Shown piece after piece: positions 30,948-39,689 of a stretch of DNA of 64,000 nucleotides. Every line of letters begins with the position of its first letter. The stretch's first letter is position 1. The position numbers were made by a program, and so were the translations under genes. Source of the DNA: Halobaculum sp. CBA1158 (GTDB lineage: Archaea > Halobacteriota > Halobacteria > Halobacteriales > Haloferacaceae). Location of the stretch: positions 2,418,001 through 2,482,000 of the forward strand of contig NZ_CP090371.1 in assembly GCF_021431925.1 (NCBI RefSeq). Direction: 5' to 3'. Under the pieces are notes generated by a model. The model made no database searches. It saw only the letters and a program-made list of their open reading frames with translations, and had not been told where the DNA came from.

Positions 30948-32872
30948 TCGCCCACCTCCGGGTCGTCGCTGCCGTCGTCCGGGTCGTCGCTGCCGTCGTC
31001 CGGGTCGTCGCTGCCGTCGTCCGGATTACCGTCGCCGGCGGCGTCGCCGACGCGGATCCGGTCGACGGCGTCGAGGACGCCCGCCATCTTCTGTTCGGTC
31101 TCCTCGTACTCCGCGGCGGGATCGGAGTCGGCGACGACGCCCGCGCCGGCGCGGACGGAAAGCGAGTCCGACTCCGCCTCGTCGGCTCCCCCGCCGTCTC
31201 GCGGCTCCGCCGCTCGACTTCCCGTGCCGCTTCGCGCCACGCCGTGCTCCACGGTCGCGGTCCGGATCACGATGGCGAAGTCGGCGTCGCCGGTCCAAGA
31301 GTAGTAGCCGACGCCGCCGCCGTACACGCCCCGCGGCTCCAGTTCGAGGCCGTCGATCAGCTCCATCGCCCGCACCTTCGGCGCGCCCGTGAGGGTGCCC
31401 GCTGGGAAGGTGGCTCTGGTCGCGTCGAAGGCGTCGGCGTCGGCCGCGAGGGTGCCGGTGACGGTCGACTCGATGTGCTGGACGTGGCTGTACTTCAGGA
31501 CGTTCATGAACTCCTCGACGCGGACGCTTCCCGCCTCGCTCACGCGACGCACGTCGTTGCGCGCCAGGTCCACGAGCATCGTGTGCTCGGCGCGCTCCTT
31601 CCCGTCGGCGAGGAGTTCGCCCGCCAGCTTGCGGTCCTCGACCGGGGAGGTACCGCGGCGGATCGTGCCCGCGATGGGGTTGGAGACGACGCGGTCGCCG
31701 TCGACGGAGACGAGCGTCTCCGGCGACGCGCCGACCACCGAGCGGTCGCCGTGGCGCAGGAGGTACATGTACGGCGAGGGGTTCACCTCGCGCAGCGACT
31801 CGTAGAGGCCGAGGTCGTCGACCTCGCCCTCCAGCGTCCGGGTGCGGGAGATGACGCCCTGGTACACCTCGCCGTCGAGGACGGCCTCCTTCGTCTCGCG
31901 GACGGCGTCCTCGTACTCCTCGCGCGGGCCGGCCGTCTCGCGGTCCACGGCAACGCCGCCCGTCTCGGGACGGTCGGCGTCCCGGAGCGTCGCCTGCACG
32001 TCGGCGGCCTCGGTCGCGAGGCGGTCGTACACAGCGCCCGGGTCGTCGTCGGGGGCGACGATCGGCGTGAACACGAGCGAGACGCTCCCCTCGCGGTCGT
32101 CGAACGCGAGCGTGCGGGTCGTGAGCACGAACTCGGCGTCGGGCACGACCGGGTCCGGGCGGTCGACGCCGACCTCCTCGAGCCAGAGGTCGTACACCGC
32201 GTCGTAGGCGAGAAAGCCGACGAGCCCGCCGTCGAGCGTCTGGCGGTCGTTGTCGGGGAAGCCGACGCGGTCCACGTCGGGGAGGGCCCCGCGCACGCGG
32301 TCCACCGTGTCGCCGGCGGCGGGGCCGCGCACGTCGACGTAGTCGGCGGCGGGGCCGAGGCGTTCGATATCGGTGCCGTCGTGGCCGACCGCGATCACCG
32401 CCTCGGGGTCGTAGCCGACGAACGAGTAGCGCGCGTGCCGCTCGGCGTCGCCGCCGGCGTCGGCGGTACCACCGGTCCCGCCGGCGTCGCCGTCGCTTCG
32501 GTCGTCGCCGCGGCGGCGCGCACTCGGGGCGAACGCGCCGTCGGGGTCGCTGGAGGCGACCTTCTCGGCGCTCTCCAGCAGGAACGAGTGGTCCGACCGG
32601 TCCGCCAGCGCGGCGTAGGCCGTGAGCGGTTCCACGTCGGCGTCCAGCGTCGCCGTCGCGTGGACGACGCACGGCCGGTCGGCGTCCTCGACGAGGTCGA
32701 CGAACTCGGCGCGTGAGCGAGAGAGGGGGGTTCCGCCCCGCTCGTTGGTCGCCTCGCTGTCTCGCGGGTCGCTCCCCTCCCCGCTCGACGTTTCGGGGCG
32801 CTCGCTGCGTTCGCGCCCCGCTCCGCTCCCCGGTCGCGTCGAGGACTCGCTGCGCTCGCCGTCCGGGCTCAC
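30944..32872 (-). CDS. trpE: Anthranilate synthase component I
   Basis: TrpE converts chorismate to anthranilate with TrpG. The 642 residues exceed the usual about 500-530. Chorismate-binding motifs are present: ASPETLVSVDGDRVVSNPIA, GTIRRGTS, DLARNDVRRV, VQHIESTVTG, FPAGTLTGAPKVRAMELID and GGVGYYSWTGDADFAIVIRT. Extra length comes from a charged N-terminal 45 residues encoded by palindrome-rich DNA (32740-32870), a Gly/Asp insert near 110-130, and a C-terminal tail of three DDPDDGS units (21-bp repeat at about 30958-31020). Starts with GTG overlapping the trpF stop. Confidence 0.95.
   Translation of the reverse strand: MSPDGERSESSTRPGSGAGRERSERPETSSGEGSDPRDSEATNERGGTPLSRSRAEFVDLVEDADRPCVVHATATLDADVEPLTAYAALADRSDHSFLLESAEKVASSDPDGAFAPSARRRGDDRSDGDAGGTGGTADAGGDAERHARYSFVGYDPEAVIAVGHDGTDIERLGPAADYVDVRGPAAGDTVDRVRGALPDVDRVGFPDNDRQTLDGGLVGFLAYDAVYDLWLEEVGVDRPDPVVPDAEFVLTTRTLAFDDREGSVSLVFTPIVAPDDDPGAVYDRLATEAADVQATLRDADRPETGGVAVDRETAGPREEYEDAVRETKEAVLDGEVYQGVISRTRTLEGEVDDLGLYESLREVNPSPYMYLLRHGDRSVVGASPETLVSVDGDRVVSNPIAGTIRRGTSPVEDRKLAGELLADGKERAEHTMLVDLARNDVRRVSEAGSVRVEEFMNVLKYSHVQHIESTVTGTLAADADAFDATRATFPAGTLTGAPKVRAMELIDGLELEPRGVYGGGVGYYSWTGDADFAIVIRTATVEHGVARSGTGSRAAEPRDGGGADEAESDSLSVRAGAGVVADSDPAAEYEETEQKMAGVLDAVDRIRVGDAAGDGNPDDGSDDPDDGSDDPDDGSDDPEVGE
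32740..32872. repeat. Palindrome-rich DNA encoding the trpE N-terminal extension
   Basis: Includes GGGGCGC (about 32797-32803) and GCGCCCC (32814-32820), plus several GCGAGCG/CGCTCGC-type arms. It encodes an Arg/Ser/Glu-rich tail unlike the enzyme core. The real translation start could lie further in, but no ATG does, so GTG at 32872 is kept for the trpF overlap. Confidence 0.5.
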
Positions 32873-33528
32873 TCGTACACCTCCTCTGCCTCGCCGAGCG
32901 CGCGCCCGGAGTTGCGGACGAACCGCGAGACAGCGGCGTGGTCCTTCGCGCCGGGCGAGCGCTCGACGCCGCTGGCCACGTCGACGGCGAACGGCTCGAC
33001 GGTCGCGGCGGCCTCGGCGACGTTCTCCGGGGTGAGCCCGCCCGCGAGGATCACCGGCGAGACCAGTTCGCGGCGGAGCGCGGCGGCCGCCTCCCAGTCG
33101 CCCGTCTCGCCGGTGCCGCCGCCGCCGTCGTCGCCGGTGGAGTCGACCAGCAGCGCGTCGGCCGCCTCGTCGAGGTCGCGGGCGCGGTCGGCCTCGTCGT
33201 AGTCGACGACGGGGACCACCTTGGTGTCGGTCTCCGCGCGGATGTAGCCGATCTCGTGGGGGGTGAACTCCCCGTGGAGTTGGACCACGTCGGGCGCGAC
33301 CGTCCGGACGGCGTCGACGGCGTCCTCGGCCGTCTCGGGCATCGTAACCAGCACAGTAGTCAACAGCGGCGGGGCCATCGACGCGAGGTCGGCCGCCTGC
33401 GCGAGGTCGACCTCGCGGGGGGTGTCGACGCTCACCGCGGAGATTACCCCGACCGCGTCCGCGCCCGCGTCGGCGACCGCCCGGAGGTCCGCCCCGTTGG
33501 TCACGCCGCAGATCTTCGCTCTGACCAT
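32869..33528 (-). CDS. trpF: Phosphoribosylanthranilate isomerase
   Basis: TrpF performs the Amadori rearrangement of phosphoribosylanthranilate. The 219-residue TIM barrel starts MVRAKICGVTNGADL with catalytic Cys (KICG), has VQLHGEFTPHE, the catalytic Asp in LLVDSTGDDG, and phosphate sites ILAGGLTPENV and VDVASGVERSPGAKD. An acidic/Gly insert (GDDGGGGTGETGD) is haloarchaeal. The ATG overlaps the trpD stop by one base, and the stop overlaps trpE. Confidence 0.96.
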   Translation of the reverse strand: MVRAKICGVTNGADLRAVADAGADAVGVISAVSVDTPREVDLAQAADLASMAPPLLTTVLVTMPETAEDAVDAVRTVAPDVVQLHGEFTPHEIGYIRAETDTKVVPVVDYDEADRARDLDEAADALLVDSTGDDGGGGTGETGDWEAAAALRRELVSPVILAGGLTPENVAEAAATVEPFAVDVASGVERSPGAKDHAAVSRFVRNSGRALGEAEEVYE

Positions 33529-34526
33529 CAGCCCTGCAGCGCCGCGAGCGTCTCGACGGCGTCGCCGTCGTCGATGGCGTTCGCGGCCGCCTCGACGCCG
33601 TCCTCGATCGAGTCCGCGAGGCCGGCGACGTACACCGCCGCGCCCGCGTTCGCGAGGATCACGTCGCGCTTCGGCCCGGTGACCTCGCCGGAGACGATCC
33701 CCCGGAGGTCGTCGGCGTTCTCCTCGGGCGTGCCGCCGGCGATGGCCTCGACCGGGGCCGAGTCCAGTCCGAGGTCGGCGGGCGTGAGAGTGAACTCCGT
33801 CACCTCGTCGCCGTCGACCTCGGCGACGGTCGTCGGGCCGTGCAGCGCGATCTCGTCCATGCCGTCGCCGTGGACGACGAGCGCGCGCTCCACGTCCATG
33901 TGCGTGAGCGACTCGCCGATGACGGGCACGAGGTCGTCGTCGTACACGCCGAGCACCTGGGCGTCAGCGCCCGCGGGGTTCGTCAGCGGGCCGAGGACGT
34001 TGAAGATCGTCCGCATCCCCAGTTCCTTGCGCGGGCCGATGACGGCCTTCATCGCGGGGTGGAACACCGTCGCGAGCATGAAGCCGATACCGTCGCGCTC
34101 GATGGCGTCCTCCACCGCCGGCGGCTCGGCGTCGACCTCGACGCCGGCGACCTCCAGCACGTCGGCCGATCCCGACGACGAGGAGACGGAGTAGTTGCCG
34201 TGCTTGGCGACGGTGACGCCCGCGCCGGCGGCGACGATGGCCGACGTGGTCGAGACGTTGATCGTGTCGTGATCGTCGCCGCCGGTGCCGCAGGTGTCGA
34301 CCAGCGGCTCGCGGTCGGGTTCGATCGTCCGGGCCGCCTCGCGCATCCCCTGCGCGAACCCCGCGATCTCCGCCTCCGTCTCCCCCTTGGCGCGCAGTCC
34401 CGCGAGCAGCGCGCCGATCTGTGCCTCCGTCGCCTCCTCGAACACGAGCGTCGACGCCTCCCACGCCTCCGCGACGGTCAGGTCCTCCCCCTCGGCGACG
34501 CGCTCGATGTATCCTTCCATACTCAT
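33528..34526 (-). CDS. trpD: Anthranilate phosphoribosyltransferase
   Basis: TrpD joins PRPP to anthranilate. The 332-residue enzyme keeps VDTCGTGGDDHDTINVST (GTGGD at 80-84), the AKHGNYSVSSSSGSADVLE segment (usual KHGNR has Asn-Tyr here) and the metal-site DE pair in HGDGMDEI. First gene of trpDFEG, the order known from Haloferax volcanii. The start at 34526 (MSMEGYIERV) is preferred to MEGY six bases later. The upstream region holds two inverted repeats. Confidence 0.96.
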   Translation of the reverse strand: MSMEGYIERVAEGEDLTVAEAWEASTLVFEEATEAQIGALLAGLRAKGETEAEIAGFAQGMREAARTIEPDREPLVDTCGTGGDDHDTINVSTTSAIVAAGAGVTVAKHGNYSVSSSSGSADVLEVAGVEVDAEPPAVEDAIERDGIGFMLATVFHPAMKAVIGPRKELGMRTIFNVLGPLTNPAGADAQVLGVYDDDLVPVIGESLTHMDVERALVVHGDGMDEIALHGPTTVAEVDGDEVTEFTLTPADLGLDSAPVEAIAGGTPEENADDLRGIVSGEVTGPKRDVILANAGAAVYVAGLADSIEDGVEAAANAIDDGDAVETLAALQG

Positions 34527-34590
34527 TGTGAAACACCTGTGTCGGTGTTGGTCGTACAATGTACGAATGTGTGCATCAAGATAAGGCTGT
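34527..34590 (-). promoter_or_regulatory. trpDFEG promoter region with two inverted repeats
   Basis: Just upstream of trpD lie AACACC/GGTGTT (34532-34537 and 34544-34549) and a 13-bp palindrome CGTACA-A-TGTACG (34553-34565). No long leader or attenuator with Trp codons is seen. The palindromes are candidates for a tryptophan-responsive repressor site; this is inference. Confidence 0.5.
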
Positions 34591-34617
34591 CGCGGGCGCG
34601 GAACTCGCGGTCCCGAT

Positions 34618-34700
34618 TCGGCGGTCGGCGCTGTTGTGGTCGCCGACGCTGTTGTGGTCGCCGTCGCTATTGTGGTCGCCGACGCTGTTGTGATCGCCAC
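34618..34700. repeat. 18-bp intergenic tandem repeat (GTCGCCGACGCTGTTGTG)
   Basis: About four units of an 18-bp repeat, with few mismatches, between the trp promoter and the next gene. Similar short repeats occur at 6.3, 39.5, 47.5 and 58.3 kb. No gene is supported in it. Confidence 0.75.
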
Positions 34701-34723
34701 CGATCGCCGGCGCGTGGTCGCCT

Positions 34724-35176
34724 CTACTCGCCGGTCACGTCGTCGGTACCGTCGTCCGGGTCGTCGCTGTCGCCCGGATCGTCGCCGTCGCCGGCGCGGT
34801 CGCCGTCGCCGGCGCGGTCGCCGTCGGCCGGAAGCTCCTCCACCCCGCCGGCGAGGCTGGCGGCGTCGGCGGCGACGGTGGCGTAGTCGACACCGGCCTC
34901 GTCCGCGACCGTCCGCAGGTGTGACGCGAGCAGCGACAGGGCCTCGAGTCCGCCGCGTTCGCCGCCGCTCCGGCGGGCCGTCGTCGTGTCGACGCGGTCG
35001 CCCCGCACCGCGCCGACGTGGATCGCGGTGAGGTCGTCGGCGTCCTCGAGGAGGGCGCGGGCGGCGGCCAGTTCCCGCTCGAACGTCCGGTCGGCGGCCG
35101 CGTCGTCGGATGCGTCGGAGGCGACATCGGACGCGTCGGAGGCGTCATCGGCTGGGTCGGGAGAGTCGTCGCTCAC
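34724..35176 (-). CDS. Acidic haloarchaeal protein of unknown function
   Basis: A 150-residue protein with an Asp/Ala/Ser-rich N-terminal tail, a structured core (about 30-110: RTFERELAAARALLEDADDLTAIHVGAVRGDRVDTTTARR and a helix SLLASHLRTVADEAGVDYATV) and an acidic repeat tail (DGDRAGDGDRAGDGDDPGD). Start codon is GTG at 35176. The tail motif DDPDDG also ends the nearby trpE. Not recognised; possibly a nucleotide- or protein-binding domain. It sits between trpD and the Rieske gene on the same strand. Confidence 0.7.
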   Translation of the reverse strand: MSDDSPDPADDASDASDVASDASDDAAADRTFERELAAARALLEDADDLTAIHVGAVRGDRVDTTTARRSGGERGGLEALSLLASHLRTVADEAGVDYATVAADAASLAGGVEELPADGDRAGDGDRAGDGDDPGDSDDPDDGTDDVTGE

Positions 35177-35231
35177 GGGCCGGTCGTCGCGTGCGACGAG
35201 GAAAAGCGGTCGGGTGCGGGTCGGGGCGGGG

Positions 35232-36122
35232 CTATCCGTCGGGCCGCGGGCGCGCGGTGAACAGCGTCGGGACGATGCTGAACGGCTCGTACACCGACTG
35301 GTGGCACGGACAGTACACCTCGTTCGAGGCGTTGAACTTCACGCCGCCTTCCGCCTTGAACGCGGGGACACAGCAGAAGTGGGTGCACTTGTTGAGCCAG
35401 GCCATCACGCCCTGGCTGGTGGACGCCTGGAGCCACTGCTGGACGCTGTCGGTCACGGTGTACGGCTCGTTCTGGTCGGGCGCGGGTGCCTGACCGTTCG
35501 CCGCGAGCTGCTCGATGACGGGCGAGCGGAGCACGTTCACCGGGATGGTGTCCTCGGTGTCCTGGGACCGCCAGTTCGCCGTCCCAGGCTTGCCGATCCC
35601 GTCGACGCCGATCCCGTTACCCCAACTCTCGTAGTCGTCGAACATGTCAACGTTGAGGGCCGTGCCCGCCTCGATGTCGCTTTGCCACTCGAAGCCGGGC
35701 GCGGAGCCCACGTAGAAGACGTTGTCCGACTCGTACTGCGGCTGGATCCCCTCGTAGGTCTCGACTCCGCAGTACTGGTACCACTCCGAGGAGTAGGTCA
35801 CGCCGCCCAGATCCATCTCGGCGACGTTGACGGTCTGCCCCTGAACCGTCTCCTGGGACACCTCGGGCCAGACGCCCTGGATCGTCCCGTCGCTTTGGAT
35901 CTCGATGGGGATCTGCGGCATCCCCCGGGGGGCCGGCCCCGCGGTGTTTTCGATGGCCATCGCCTCGGTCGCACCGCCCCCGGCTCCCGGAGAGGTGGTG
36001 AGGCTGTTGACGCTGGCCGAGCCGGTGGCCCCGACGCCCGCGAGGGCCGCCCCGCCCACGACGCCCTTGACGAACCGGCGACGGCCGGACTCGCCCGGGT
36101 ACTTGTCGTCGTCTGCGCTCAT
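35232..36122 (-). CDS. Rieske [2Fe-2S] iron-sulfur protein, Tat-exported
   Basis: A 296-residue membrane-anchored Rieske protein, which passes electrons from quinol to a cytochrome or halocyanin. Tat signal-anchor GRRRFVKGVVGGAALAG. Cluster ligands: Cys246-Thr-His248 and Cys271-x-x-His274 (CPCH), with Cys251 and Cys273 for the disulfide. The region 60-230 is unusually long before the cluster domain. No cytochrome b gene adjoins it, unlike the petABD-type clusters; a cytochrome-b-like protein is at 14.9 kb. Start ATG at 36122. Divergent from ppc. Confidence 0.9.
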   Translation of the reverse strand: MSADDDKYPGESGRRRFVKGVVGGAALAGVGATGSASVNSLTTSPGAGGGATEAMAIENTAGPAPRGMPQIPIEIQSDGTIQGVWPEVSQETVQGQTVNVAEMDLGGVTYSSEWYQYCGVETYEGIQPQYESDNVFYVGSAPGFEWQSDIEAGTALNVDMFDDYESWGNGIGVDGIGKPGTANWRSQDTEDTIPVNVLRSPVIEQLAANGQAPAPDQNEPYTVTDSVQQWLQASTSQGVMAWLNKCTHFCCVPAFKAEGGVKFNASNEVYCPCHQSVYEPFSIVPTLFTARPRPDG

Positions 36123-36375
36123 AACTCGCTCTCGGGGGGCGCGACGCAAAAGCCTGACGAAAGGGTGAACCGGCCGTCTTCGGCCGATTCCGATCGGTCG
36201 CGTTCCCGACCCATCCCGGCGCTCGGTTCGCCGGCTCCGCGTCCGCGTTCGCGTCCCCCTCCGGCGGTGCGACACGGTCACCCTCGTCGGATATCTGGTA
36301 CTCGAAACCGAGACAATTCTCGCGAGTTTTCCCACTACCGGAACGGTTGTGACCCGTGCTACCCCTTGTGATCCC

Positions 36376-39120
36376 ATGTCATTCGACGAGCGGGACGTCG
36401 GCCGCGACGTCCGCGAGCTCGCGGCGTTGTTGGGGGAGGTGATGGAGCGACAGACCTCGCGGGCGGACTTCGACGCCGTCGAGGATATCCGGCGGGCGTC
36501 CATCGACTACCGCGCCGGCGACGCCCCCTCGCGAGATCCGGTCCGCGAACGGCTCGAAGGGCTGGACCCCGAGACGATCCGGACGGTCGCGCGGGCGTAC
36601 GCCGCCTACTTCGAGCTGGTGAACGTCGCCGAGGAGCGCGAGCGCGTCCGCGCCATCCGTCGGGGACGCGAGTCGGGCGACCTCGGCGACGGCCTCGACC
36701 GGACCGCCGAGGCGCTGGCGGACGCCGACGCGGACACTGTGCGACGGGTGCTCGACGACGTGCGCGTCGTTCCGACGTTCACGGCCCACCCGACGGAGGC
36801 GCGCCGCAAGACGGTGAAGGCGAAGCTTCGGCGGGTCGCGGAGGTGCTCCGCGACCTCGACGAGCGTCGGCTCACCGACGGGGAGTTCGCCGAGTTGGAG
36901 CGCGACCTGGAGTCGGAAGTGGAGACGCTGTGGTCGACCCGACAGGTCCGTCCCCGGCGACCGACCCCGACCGACGAGGCGCGCGACGTGCGCTGGTACC
37001 TGGAGCACACGCTGTTCGACGTGGCCGCCGACGCCGAGGCCGCGCTCGCCGAGCGCGTGACCGAGGCGCACCCCGAACTGGACGCGACGGACGCCGAGGC
37101 CGCCACCGGGACGCTGGAGTTCCGGTCGTGGGCCGGCTCCGACCGCGACGGCAACCCCTTCGTCACCCCCGAGGTGACGACCGAGACGCTGTCGGCCCAG
37201 CGCGAGGCCGTGCTCGACCGGTACCTCGACGGACTCGACGCCGTCGCGGGGGCGTTGAGCCACGAGGGCGATCGCCTCGACCACACGGAGGCGTTCCGCG
37301 AGCGCGTCGCCGCCGACAGCGAGGCGCTGCCCGGCGTCGCCGAGACGCTCGCCGAGCGCTACCCGGAGGAGCCGTACCGCCGTGCGGTGTCGCTGATGCG
37401 GGCCCGCGTCGAGCGCGTCGACGACCTCCGGCCGGGCGGCTACGACGACGCCGAGCCGTTCGCCGCGTCGCTGCGGGCGCTCGCGGCCGACCTCCGCGCG
37501 AACGGCTACGACGCCACGGCCGCCGAGCACGTCGACCCGCTGGTGCGGCGCGTCGAGACGTTCGACTTCTCGCTCGCGGCGCTGGACCTGCGCGACCACC
37601 GCGAGAACCACACCGAGACCGTCGCGGACCTGCTCGCGCGTGAGGGCCTGGACTACGAGGCGATGGACGAGGACGAGCGCGTCGCGACGCTCACCGAATC
37701 GATCGTCGGCGACGCGCTCGGGAGCCTCGATACCGACGCCGCCGCCGGCGACGGCGACGACCTCTCGGAGACGACCGAGCGCGTCTGCGAGCGCTTCCGC
37801 GCGCTCGCAGACTGGCACCGCGAGTACGGCGAGGCGGCCATCGACGCCTACTGCATCTCGATGACCGAGGAGCCGTCCCACGTCCTCGAAGTCCTCTACC
37901 TCGCCGACCTGGCGGGCGTCGTCGACCTGCCCGACTACTGCGGACTGGACGTGGTTCCCCTGTTGGAGACGGCGTCGGCGCTGGCGAACGCCCGCGACAT
38001 CTTCGGGACGCTCGTGAACAACGACGCCTACGGCGCGGCGCTGTCGGCCCGCGGCGACGTGCAGGAGGTGATGCTCGGCTACTCCGACTCCAACAAGGAG
38101 AACGGCCCGCTGGCGGCGGCGTGGGATCTCCACCGGAACGCCCGACGGCTCGCGGAGGTGGCCGCCGACCTGGGCGTCGAACTGCGGCTGTTCCACGGTC
38201 GCGGCGGCTCCATCTCCCGGGGCGGCGGCCCGATGAACGAGGCGATGCTGGCGCTGCCGCCGGAGACGGCGACGGGGGAGATCAAGTTCACCGAGCAGGG
38301 CGAGGCGATCGCCGAGAAGTTCGCCAACCCCCGCGTCGCCGAGCGCGAACTGGAACAGATGCTCGACGCCCAGGTGCGCGCCCGCCTCCGGGCGCTCCGG
38401 GGCAACGCCCCCGATCTGCGGCCCGAATGGGAGGCGGCGATGGACGCCGCCGGCGAGGGCGCGCGCGCGGCCTACCGCGACCTGCTCGACACCGAGGGGT
38501 TCGTCGAGTTCTTCGAGACGGCGACGCCCATCACCGTGATCGAGGACCTCAACATGGGCTCGCGGCCGGCGTCGCGCTCGGGCGAGCGCACGGTCGAGGA
38601 CCTCCGAGCGATCCCCTGGGTGTTCTCGTGGACCCAGAGCCGCGCGATCCTCCCCGGGTGGTTCTCGACCGCCGCGGGACTGGACGCGTACCTCGACGGC
38701 GACGCCGCGGACGCGCCCGACGGCGGCGGCGACCTCGACACGCTGCGAGAGATGTACGAGGAGTGGCCGTTCTTCCGGACGACGATCGATCACGTCGCGC
38801 TGTCGCTGGCGCGCACGGAACTGGAGATCGCCGCCGAGTACGCCGACCTCGCGCCCGAGGACCTCCGCGAGGAGTTCTTCCCGCGGATCGAGGCCGAGTA
38901 CGAGCGGGCCGTCGAACTGGTGCGCGAGATCACCGGACGCGAGGACCTGGTGCGCCGCGAGTGGCTCGCCGAGAGCCTCCGGCGACGCAACCCGTACGTC
39001 GACCCGCTGAACCTCCTGCAGGTCGACCTGCTCTCGCGGACCCACCGCACCGACGCCGAGGAGCGCGCGCTCCGCCTGACGGTGAAAGGCATCGCCGCCG
39101 GGATGAAGAACACCGGCTGA
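36376..39120 (+). CDS. ppc: Phosphoenolpyruvate carboxylase
   Basis: PEPC adds bicarbonate to PEP to give oxaloacetate, an anaplerotic step. The 914-residue enzyme is of the bacterial type. Motifs: VVPTFTAHPTEARRKTVKAK (catalytic His), FRSWAGSDRDGNPFVT, VMLGYSDSNKENGPLAAAW, LFHGRGGSISRGGGP and the C-terminal KNTG end. The start at 36376 (MSFDERDVGRD) is chosen over an in-frame ATG nine codons upstream. Alone in its transcription unit; divergent from the Rieske gene with a 253-bp gap that shows no other gene. Confidence 0.97.
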   Translation: MSFDERDVGRDVRELAALLGEVMERQTSRADFDAVEDIRRASIDYRAGDAPSRDPVRERLEGLDPETIRTVARAYAAYFELVNVAEERERVRAIRRGRESGDLGDGLDRTAEALADADADTVRRVLDDVRVVPTFTAHPTEARRKTVKAKLRRVAEVLRDLDERRLTDGEFAELERDLESEVETLWSTRQVRPRRPTPTDEARDVRWYLEHTLFDVAADAEAALAERVTEAHPELDATDAEAATGTLEFRSWAGSDRDGNPFVTPEVTTETLSAQREAVLDRYLDGLDAVAGALSHEGDRLDHTEAFRERVAADSEALPGVAETLAERYPEEPYRRAVSLMRARVERVDDLRPGGYDDAEPFAASLRALAADLRANGYDATAAEHVDPLVRRVETFDFSLAALDLRDHRENHTETVADLLAREGLDYEAMDEDERVATLTESIVGDALGSLDTDAAAGDGDDLSETTERVCERFRALADWHREYGEAAIDAYCISMTEEPSHVLEVLYLADLAGVVDLPDYCGLDVVPLLETASALANARDIFGTLVNNDAYGAALSARGDVQEVMLGYSDSNKENGPLAAAWDLHRNARRLAEVAADLGVELRLFHGRGGSISRGGGPMNEAMLALPPETATGEIKFTEQGEAIAEKFANPRVAERELEQMLDAQVRARLRALRGNAPDLRPEWEAAMDAAGEGARAAYRDLLDTEGFVEFFETATPITVIEDLNMGSRPASRSGERTVEDLRAIPWVFSWTQSRAILPGWFSTAAGLDAYLDGDAADAPDGGGDLDTLREMYEEWPFFRTTIDHVALSLARTELEIAAEYADLAPEDLREEFFPRIEAEYERAVELVREITGREDLVRREWLAESLRRRNPYVDPLNLLQVDLLSRTHRTDAEERALRLTVKGIAAGMKNTG

Positions 39121-39153
39121 GTCGCGTCGATCGCCGGGGGCGACGCGCTCGCG

Positions 39154-39594
39154 TCAGCGCCCTCCCCCGCCCAGCGCCGCCCGCACGGCGTCGCCACCGA
39201 ACAGCACGGCACCCGCGGCGATCACTATCGTCGCGAGCGCCGTCCACAGCGCCGTCGCCGGCGCGTCGACGGTCGCGACCCGGACGAGCGCGCCGCCCAA
39301 CACCGCGAACAGCACAGCGACCGCGAGCAACTCCCGGGGGGTCGCGTCCGCGGTCGCGTGCGACGCGTCCCGCCCGCCGAGGGCGTCGCCACCGCGGGGG
39401 GCCGCGTCGTCGGCGGCGGTGCTGTCGCGGTCGCCGATGCTGTCGTGGCCCGTGCCGCCGTCGCGGTCATCGATGCCGTCGCGGTCGGCGGTGCTGTCGC
39501 GGTCAGCGTTACGGTTGATGCCGTCGCAGTCGCCGATGCCGTCGATGCCGTCGATGCCGTCGTGGTCGCCGGTACCGTCTCTCGATCGCGTCAT
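39154..39594 (-). CDS. Small membrane protein with repeat-rich hydrophilic N terminus
   Basis: A 146-residue protein. The first about 85 residues are Asp/Gly/Arg-rich repeats (DGIDGIDGIGDCDGIN, ADRDSTADRDGIDDRDGG) from tandem-repeat DNA; the end has two hydrophobic helices (about 93-110 and 118-137). The coding part is likely only the C-terminal two-helix domain, so the start at 39594 is uncertain. Convergent with ppc (33 bp apart). Confidence 0.5.
   Translation of the reverse strand: MTRSRDGTGDHDGIDGIDGIGDCDGINRNADRDSTADRDGIDDRDGGTGHDSIGDRDSTAADDAAPRGGDALGGRDASHATADATPRELLAVAVLFAVLGGALVRVATVDAPATALWTALATIVIAAGAVLFGGDAVRAALGGGGR
39417..39585. repeat. Degenerate tandem repeat (GTCGCGGTCGCCGATGC-like)
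   Basis: Units of about 18 and 12 bases with CGATGCCGT and GCTGTCGCGGTC cores run through the 5' part of the small membrane-protein gene. They give the DG/DR-rich protein stretch on the minus strand. Confidence 0.6.
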
Positions 39595-39689
39595 CGCGGT
39601 CCATCCGACGGCGCGTTCAGGGATAACTAACGGCCTTGTCCGCGGTGAAAGTAATATGCTCGAGGCGTCGAGTCGGCGTCTCCTCGGAT

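Noticed and set aside
36379-39045. Minus-strand open frame of 888 codons opposite ppc
   Set aside because: Antisense shadow of PEP carboxylase with Arg/Val-rich composition and no motifs.
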